The position numbers and the translations under genes were made by a program. A stretch of DNA of 49,509 nucleotides from Methanobacteriota archaeon. GTDB taxonomy: Archaea > Thermoplasmatota > Poseidoniia > Poseidoniales > Poseidoniaceae. The stretch's first letter is position 1. Each line of letters starts with the position of its first letter. The notes below the pieces were generated by a model. That model had not been told where the DNA came from and searched no databases. It worked only from the letters and a program-made list of their open reading frames with translations. The stretch covers positions 1-49,509 of the forward strand of contig JAACDL010000033.1 in NCBI GenBank assembly GCA_009936765.1, read 5' to 3'. Shown one piece after another: positions 44,517 to 49,509 of this stretch.

Positions 44517-45089
44517 ATGAGGTCATTGGATGAGTCTAGAGAAATACTCTATGTCATCAGAACTTTAGATGTCCTAATGGGCTCAGGAGTAGGTCTTGAA
44601 GCAGCAATTCATTCAATATCCCAAGGAGGATATGGAATTATTTCGAAAGACTTTGCAGTATTGATGGAGAACATCAACAAAGGAAAGCCAATGGAAAGAG
44701 AACTCCGTGCACTACTGAAGAAAGCTGAAAATGATGGCTACAAAAGAGTCATCAATACAATGCTCAACAATGTAACACAGAATACTGACATTATCGAAAC
44801 TTTGCGTAAGCAAGGCGAAAGGATGGAAGAAACTCGTACTGAGGCTGTGAAAGAATATATCGAAGAGCTTGGAGGAGTCCCTGAAACTCTTCTATCCATC
44901 GGAATGATAGGACCTATTATTCTATCAATTCTAGGAATTGCACCACAACTGATGGAAGGCGCTGAAGAATTGTTTGGAACAATGAACCAAGGCACGATTA
45001 TGACCATCGTTAATGCTGGACTATTTTTTACATTGGCAGGGATGGCAATGATTGGATTAAAGGCCCACACAAAGGACCCGGGGTTGTGA
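44517..45089 (+). CDS. Type II secretion F (T2SF) domain membrane protein, TadC/FlaJ-like, first half
   Basis: 190 aa. A T2SF domain (ILYVIRTLDVLMGSGVGLEAAIHSI, then RVINTMLNNVTQNTDIIETLRKQG) is followed by two C-terminal membrane helices (ETLLSIGMIGPIILSILGI and IVNAGLFFTLAGMAMIGL). It forms half of the membrane platform of type IV pili, Tad pili or archaella, and works with the ATPase downstream. ATG 44517 has GAGGTG upstream. The 3' end is four bases from the next start. Confidence 0.85.
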   Translation: MRSLDESREILYVIRTLDVLMGSGVGLEAAIHSISQGGYGIISKDFAVLMENINKGKPMERELRALLKKAENDGYKRVINTMLNNVTQNTDIIETLRKQGERMEETRTEAVKEYIEELGGVPETLLSIGMIGPIILSILGIAPQLMEGAEELFGTMNQGTIMTIVNAGLFFTLAGMAMIGLKAHTKDPGL

Positions 45090-45093
45090 TACA

Positions 45094-45825
45094 ATGATTT
45101 TCGGTATTCTTGAGATGTTTAGAAATGAACCACTTTTGTTGTTCATAATAACTCTAGGAGTTGCGTGTGCTATTGGTGGCATACCACCTATTATTGAGAG
45201 GCAACGTAGAAGATCTATTGAAAATGACCTCCCTGCTTTACTCGAAGCTTTGTCAGATTCACTAGGAGCGGGTTTGGGACTTCAACAAGCAATGATGGCT
45301 GAAGCCGACAGGAACAATGGGAAATTAGGCAAAATGCTAAAGGAAACCTTAGCAGAAAGTCATGCATCAACTTTCGATGCTGCACTTTCAAACTTTGCAA
45401 CTAAGTCTCGTTCATCCCAGGTTCAAAGAGTAATGCACCTTATTTCAACTGCTATAGAACAAGATGCTCCGTTGAGGAACATCTTGGCCGACATGTCTAG
45501 AGACTACGAAAGGTTGAATGATTTAATGAATAGAAGAGAATCTGATTTGATGGGTAGATCTATTCTAATTATCATGTTCGTTTCTGTAGGACTTCCTTTT
45601 CTAATTGCATTCATTGTTGGCCTATTCGCACCAAGAAGCCAGGGATTCCAACTTGAAGACTTCAACTCATCATTCACTATGTTCTTCGGAGCAGCATCTC
45701 TTGTTGCGATTGGAGTTAGTGGAAGAATGCTGGGTAGGATGCGCTCAGCACTATGGTGGGCACCATTATGGATGGCAGTTTCTATGACTATCTATCACGT
45801 TGGAGTTCAAGTAATAGGAGGTTGA
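45094..45825 (+). CDS. T2SF domain membrane protein, TadB/FlaJ-like, second half
   Basis: 243 aa. Two N-terminal membrane helices, a T2SF domain (LPALLEALSDSLGAGLGLQQAM) and three C-terminal helices. With the preceding gene this makes the split inner membrane platform seen in Tad systems (TadB and TadC), whereas archaellar FlaJ carries both halves in one chain. Four bases separate it from the preceding stop and four from the ATPase start. Confidence 0.85.
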   Translation: MIFGILEMFRNEPLLLFIITLGVACAIGGIPPIIERQRRRSIENDLPALLEALSDSLGAGLGLQQAMMAEADRNNGKLGKMLKETLAESHASTFDAALSNFATKSRSSQVQRVMHLISTAIEQDAPLRNILADMSRDYERLNDLMNRRESDLMGRSILIIMFVSVGLPFLIAFIVGLFAPRSQGFQLEDFNSSFTMFFGAASLVAIGVSGRMLGRMRSALWWAPLWMAVSMTIYHVGVQVIGG

Positions 45826-45829
45826 ATAA

Positions 45830-47065
45830 ATGGAAAAAATATTGGATCAATATGGAAGAGTCACAATCTACATGGAAGGAAATCATCCAGCACCTATGTA
45901 TCACGTTGATGGAGGTGTTGAACCCAATCCATATGGCAATCTGGCAGCATTACTCGAGGATGACAATCTGGAAGAAGTGATGTACAATGGAGGCGCACAG
46001 TGCGTTAAAGTTGCTCATAGAGATCACGGCATGTGTAGAACAAATGTTTGGGTTGATGACCAACAAGGTATTGAAATTTCAAAGAATATCGCTGCATTTA
46101 CATCTGTACCCCTCGGAGATGGCCCCGGAATGGTCCCCATTTTCGATGGCAGATTACCAGATGGTAGCAGAGTAAACGGCACAATACCTCCCGTATCCCC
46201 TGACGGACCGACTCTTACTATTCGTAAATTCAGAGAAGACCCGCTAACAATGATTGATCTGATTAAGTTTGGAACTGTAAATCTTAGATTAGCAGCAATG
46301 ATGTGGGTTTGGATTGAAGGATTGGACAGTAGACCTGCAAATTTCGTCATAGCAGGAGGAACTGGTTCTGGAAAGACCACTACTCTGAATTGTCTTGGAA
46401 TGTATATTCCTTGGCACAAGCGCCTCCTGACAGTAGAAGATACTGCTGAATTACAAGTCTACCATGATCACTGGCTGCGAATGGAAACACGCAGAGAAAG
46501 GCCTGATGGAACACCTGCAGTTGACATGAATGATTGCCTGAAGTCTAGCCTAAGAATGCGACCTGACAGAATAATTGTGGGAGAAGTTCGTTCTAGCGAA
46601 GCTGCAACTTTACTTACCGCAATGAATACTGGTCACGATGGTTCATTCGGTTCTCTGCACGCAAATACTGCAATGGAAACAATAACCAGGATGATTAATC
46701 CTCCAATGAATGTACCACCGATTATGCTAACTGGTCTTGACCTGATTATTATTCAGGCCAGACTACACGTAAACGGTAAGACTGCAAGAAAAATTACTGA
46801 AGTTGCAGAAGTTGCCGGTATGGAAGGAGATAAGCCTAGATTGAATGCAATATGGAAGTATAATGCTGCAACAGATACAATCGAGGAAACTGGAATTCCC
46901 TCAAAGATGCGAGAAACTATTTGCAAAGCAGCAGGGATTACTCCTGCTCAGTTCGAGCAATACGTAACACAGAGAGAACAAATTCTTGCTGATCTAATTC
47001 GAAGAGACATTAGAGACATTGAGACTGTTACTAAAGTCATCCAAAGTTTCTACGCCTCTCGTTAA
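45830..47065 (+). CDS. Type II/IV secretion ATPase (TadA/CpaF/FlaI-type)
   Basis: 411 aa. An N-terminal domain (YHVDGGVEPNPYGNLAALLEDD) precedes the motor: RVNGTIPPVSPDGPTLTIRKF, Walker A GGTGSGKTT (Lys182), the Asp box VEDTAELQ, Walker B DRIIVGEV and the His box GSFGSLHANT. It powers assembly or export by a pilus, archaellum or secretion system, and belongs to the CpaF/TadA/FlaI group. GGAGGTTGA stands just before ATG 45830. No pilin, prepilin peptidase or secretin gene is in the window, so the machine type is not settled. Confidence 0.9.
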   Translation: MEKILDQYGRVTIYMEGNHPAPMYHVDGGVEPNPYGNLAALLEDDNLEEVMYNGGAQCVKVAHRDHGMCRTNVWVDDQQGIEISKNIAAFTSVPLGDGPGMVPIFDGRLPDGSRVNGTIPPVSPDGPTLTIRKFREDPLTMIDLIKFGTVNLRLAAMMWVWIEGLDSRPANFVIAGGTGSGKTTTLNCLGMYIPWHKRLLTVEDTAELQVYHDHWLRMETRRERPDGTPAVDMNDCLKSSLRMRPDRIIVGEVRSSEAATLLTAMNTGHDGSFGSLHANTAMETITRMINPPMNVPPIMLTGLDLIIIQARLHVNGKTARKITEVAEVAGMEGDKPRLNAIWKYNAATDTIEETGIPSKMRETICKAAGITPAQFEQYVTQREQILADLIRRDIRDIETVTKVIQSFYASR

Positions 47066-48777
47066 TCGTTTGAAAGATTCAGACGAGCAAGTAATTCGTC
47101 AACACCATCGATTTTAGTTCTTAGTGAGTTGACTCTATCAGAAGCATCTGCAACAGATTCTGCTAATTCCAGATCATCATCCAAGACCTCTTCGTCACCA
47201 TCGGTGCGGAATTGCTGAGCAAGTCTCTTCAAATCTGAAATTATTGAATCGACCTCGGTGTCTGATACTTTTATTCCAGGAGCAATTCTTGGAATTTCCG
47301 AAGGCGAAATATGCCCTAATTCTGCCCCAACGACTCCAGCCGCAGCGACTACTCTCGGCCTTAATTCAGCATTATTGACTGCATATCCTTTCTTTTCAAG
47401 GAATCTGATTACTAAAGTCTGCTCTGTGTCACCATAATGGCCGCCTGCCTTCTTCAAAACGGCTTCAACTAATTGTTCAAAGCCATCTATATTGCGTTCT
47501 AAACGATCTAGAGTTCTTCTTTCATTAGGCTGCAAGTGGATAGCACCATGTTGTAACAATCTTGCTACTCTAGTTCTTCTAGCGGTTCTAGGATCACTTG
47601 CTGCAATTTCTTCATCTAATGAGATTTGTAAATCAAATAGTGCGTGTATTCTACCCGAAACTGAAGGTAGGCTCATGTCCAAATACAATTCTCTAGCCTT
47701 TTCTTCAAATGCCATTCTAGCTTTGACCATGTGGCCGTCATGAGATATTATCAATTCAGGAAGAGCATCCCTAAGCAACTCTCTTGCTTCCTCGAAATGC
47801 CGCAATGCTTCTCTTTCTCTCCAGGAGTTTGGCATTTTATGCATAGCATCTTTTTCTGCTTTGGCTATTGCATCGAGAGAATAAAGTCTGGCCTTGACAT
47901 AATCTGCTGCGTTTTCATCATTAACTGGCAAGCCATGTCTTCCAAGGCTAGAAATGAATGCATTTACATCTTCAGAGTCATCGATTGAACCAACTAAAAG
48001 ATAATCTCGGCAAAGGGCATCTATCTCTGCAGTTCTACCCTCAATCTCGATTACAGAAGCCGTTATTTCAACAACTGGTGCAACTGGGGCAACTGCCGAA
48101 ACTACCACTGTAGGAATTGTTTCCACGGCAGTTGGAGGGGAGATATCGATTATCTCGACTTCATCTTGTTCAACTATGTCCTCTATTACTTCGATTTGAT
48201 TTGATTCAAGAATGACCGTTGGTCCAGCAACTTGTTGAATCTCAACAACCGGTTTGACCACTGCTTCATATTCATCGGATGGTGAAGGAATTGTAACTGC
48301 TTTTGGTTTACCTCTAGGTCTTCGCAAACTTTTCTTGATTGACCCCCAAGAGCCCGATTGAGATGTTAATACTCCAGCAACCCTCATCAGTAGAGCTTGT
48401 TTTGTCCCAGAACGTGGTAGGTCTAATTTAGAGCACAACTCATGAAGTTGATCTCTTGAGAGAGTATCTAATTTCTCAGGAGTTAATTGCTTAGCATCGT
48501 GATTGAGGTGCAAAAATAGACGTTGCCTCCTCTCTCTAATCGAACCAGATTTTTTGACCCCAAAGACTGCTAAGACATCACCTAATTGGTTATTTAATAT
48601 GGAATCTATACCATCTGGAGTTAAATCCCACTCATCTAAAACGAGGTCTGCAATCAGTTTAGCGCGTAGTACTTCTACGGAACCATTTCTAGAAAGTCCG
48701 TGCCCTGCACAGATTTCTTTCAGGCGGTCTAACCTAGCCTGATGAAGTTCAGAAAGAAGGGTTTGCTTGTCGTTCAT
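47062..48777 (-). CDS. SAP-domain protein with long helical C-terminus
   Basis: 571 aa from ATG 48777, which has GGAGGT six bases upstream (48784-48789); longer starts at 48831 and 48783 are less well placed. The N-terminal region has two SAP-like units, one near residues 5-48 (LKEICAGHGLSRNGSVEVLRAKL) and another near 110-140 (LHELCSKLDLPRSGTKQALLMRV), with a possible third between them. SAP domains bind AT-rich DNA or RNA. A Val/Pro/Glu-rich linker and ~300 residues of charged helices follow. A chromosome or RNA organising role is inferred. It converges on the ATPase gene with a 4-base overlap. Confidence 0.7.
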   Translation of the reverse strand: MNDKQTLLSELHQARLDRLKEICAGHGLSRNGSVEVLRAKLIADLVLDEWDLTPDGIDSILNNQLGDVLAVFGVKKSGSIRERRQRLFLHLNHDAKQLTPEKLDTLSRDQLHELCSKLDLPRSGTKQALLMRVAGVLTSQSGSWGSIKKSLRRPRGKPKAVTIPSPSDEYEAVVKPVVEIQQVAGPTVILESNQIEVIEDIVEQDEVEIIDISPPTAVETIPTVVVSAVAPVAPVVEITASVIEIEGRTAEIDALCRDYLLVGSIDDSEDVNAFISSLGRHGLPVNDENAADYVKARLYSLDAIAKAEKDAMHKMPNSWREREALRHFEEARELLRDALPELIISHDGHMVKARMAFEEKARELYLDMSLPSVSGRIHALFDLQISLDEEIAASDPRTARRTRVARLLQHGAIHLQPNERRTLDRLERNIDGFEQLVEAVLKKAGGHYGDTEQTLVIRFLEKKGYAVNNAELRPRVVAAAGVVGAELGHISPSEIPRIAPGIKVSDTEVDSIISDLKRLAQQFRTDGDEEVLDDDLELAESVADASDRVNSLRTKIDGVDELLARLNLSND

Positions 48778-48783
48778 TTGCAT

Positions 48784-48789
48784 ACCTCC
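48784..48789 (-). promoter_or_regulatory. Ribosome binding site deciding the SAP-protein start
   Basis: GGAGGT on the minus strand lies directly before ATG 48783 and six bases before ATG 48777; the spacing favours the second. Confidence 0.5.
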
Positions 48790-48877
48790 ATTATGCCTCC
48801 ACTCCTCTCCATATTTGAGGTTGCACCCCAACGAATGCCATTAGAGGCTGATTATTGAAGGGTAATTTTGCTGTCAT

Positions 48878-48892
48878 GGCCCCTACGGGGCC
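48878..48892. other. GC-rich 6-bp hairpin in the SAP/coiled-coil intergenic region
   Basis: GGCCCC, a TAC loop and GGGGCC pair perfectly, 69 bases before the partial gene at 48961. Its loop context CCTACG recurs in two other hairpins of the window. Confidence 0.4.
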
Positions 48893-48960
48893 GAGAAAAT
48901 AGGGTGATTAAGGGCAATACATTCAAACCTCTACATCTCCGAGTGATGTGAGGGAGATTG

Positions 48961-49509
48961 TTGGGGCGTAACGAAAGGGCTGCAAAAACTACGTTGAAAG
49001 AAGCCACTGCTCTCGCTATTGGCATTATAGATAATGTCAGGCATGACCTTAGGCGAGAAGAAGTTCGTTTAGAAGAAGAAATGCGTGAAAGAGTTGAAGC
49101 TGTACAGGCAATTCTGAATGAAGTCGCCAGTATCCAAGATGCAATAGTTGCGGGAGCATCAGAGGTCAAAAGGGAATTAGAGAAATCCAAAAAGAAGATG
49201 GTTAAAACCGGAGATCGAGAGTTTATGGCGACACAAATAATTGGTTCTGCCGCCCGTCTAGGCGAACTTAGGATTCTCCACCTAGATGCCGTTAACAGAA
49301 TCCAAGGAGTACTTGCAAGGCCGCCTTCAGCAGTAGATATCATTGAACGTATGACCAAGGATTTGCTGAAATTATCTGGTTCATGGGAATCATCTGCCAG
49401 AGAAATCGATGAGGCCATCGCAGATGTTGTCGATGTTAACGCACCGATTGAGATGGTAGAACTATCTAGAGAATTAAACAATAACGGATACGACCTTATT
49501 CTTGCAGGA
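48961..49509 (+). CDS. Partial helical protein, possibly ESCRT-III/Snf7-like (runs off the window)
   Basis: The frame is open from TTG 48961 (GGGAG four bases upstream) to the last base, 183 residues. No ATG is near; an in-frame stop lies at 48949. It is almost all charged amphipathic helix: a basic N-terminus (GRNERAAKTTLKEA), a long helix (NVRHDLRREEVRLEEEMRER), a KKMVKTGDREFMATQIIGS turn and a second helix, then LLKLSGSWESSAREIDEA. The basic first helix, the K-x-GD turn and the 'A..l....l......l' spacing recall the Snf7/CdvB core, but the match is by eye only. Other coiled-coil families remain possible. Confidence 0.5.
   Translation, partial: MGRNERAAKTTLKEATALAIGIIDNVRHDLRREEVRLEEEMRERVEAVQAILNEVASIQDAIVAGASEVKRELEKSKKKMVKTGDREFMATQIIGSAARLGELRILHLDAVNRIQGVLARPPSAVDIIERMTKDLLKLSGSWESSAREIDEAIADVVDVNAPIEMVELSRELNNNGYDLILAG

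Noticed and set aside
48852..49481. Long minus-strand open frame
   Set aside because: It is the antisense shadow of the helical gene that starts at 48961; its Ser-rich composition is that of a reverse reading and it has no ribosome binding site.
1..49509. Mobile elements, CRISPR arrays, prophage or rRNA/tRNA genes
   Set aside because: No transposase, integrase, terminal repeats, spaced direct repeats or RNA gene folds were recognised; gene density and composition look even across the window.

Overview
The window looks like a chromosomal segment of a heterotrophic euryarchaeon. Archaeal markers include Hel308 next to the KEOPS subunit Cgi121, an RPA/RPA-associated-protein pair, a bacterio-opsin-activator type HTH regulator, a paired TldD/TldE, and GGTGA or GGAGGTGA ribosome binding sites. 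These are mixed with genes of bacterial affinity: gyrB-gyrA, a class II CCA-type nucleotidyltransferase and type I dehydroquinate dehydratase. Together with many large surface proteins that carry a signal peptide, PKD or peptidase domains and a C-terminal membrane anchor, this suggests marine Group II (Poseidoniales/Thermoplasmatota) archaea. That placement is an inference, because there is no rRNA or tRNA gene in the window. Base composition looks even and moderately AT-rich. I see no insertion sequence, prophage, CRISPR array or other mobile element. Genes are packed tightly, with many ATGA or TGA/ATG junctions.

Layout. 1-4754 (+): DUF92 membrane protein (cut by the window edge), a polytopic membrane protein with a cysteine-less redoxin-like domain, DUF2071, a DCC-family thiol protein and a membrane-anchored blue copper protein. 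4751-7765 (-): an EF-hand membrane protein and a class II CCA-type nucleotidyltransferase. 7825-8244 (+): a SerK/ParB-like protein. 8245-13508 (-): M61 aminopeptidase, HEAT repeat protein, PCMT-like protein, HTH_10 regulator and a membrane protein. 13566-14324 (+): DUF2085. 14325-17734 (-): a thymidylate kinase with a long C-terminal extension, a membrane protein and an M28 peptidase. 17824-23056 (+): a giant PKD metalloprotease and an acidic surface protein. 23053-23847 (-): aroD. 24180-28875 (+): gyrB-gyrA. 28956-34636: a LeuA-family enzyme, an AstE/AspA-like deacylase (-), a hotdog thioesterase, a SprT-like protein and a surface protein. 34637-35278 (-): a TerB-like protein. 35363-41270 (+): hel308, cgi121, tldD, tldE. 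41360-47065 (+): a 30-codon small ORF, RPA, RPA-associated protein, a beta-rich small protein, two T2SF membrane proteins and a TadA/CpaF/FlaI-type ATPase. 47062-48777 (-): a SAP-domain protein. 48961-end (+): a partial helical protein that recalls ESCRT-III/Snf7.

The two most notable points are these. First, gyrB is interrupted by an in-frame TAG at codon 58, between ATP-binding motif 1 (E42/N46) and the rest of an otherwise perfect gene. TAG ends only two of the roughly 38 complete genes here. Second, a single-stranded DNA binding module (RPA plus partner) sits in the same tight gene string as a Tad/archaellum-like secretion motor, headed by a small ORF with a near-ideal ribosome binding site. 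This could be a DNA-handling or DNA-uptake system, or it could be coincidental packing.
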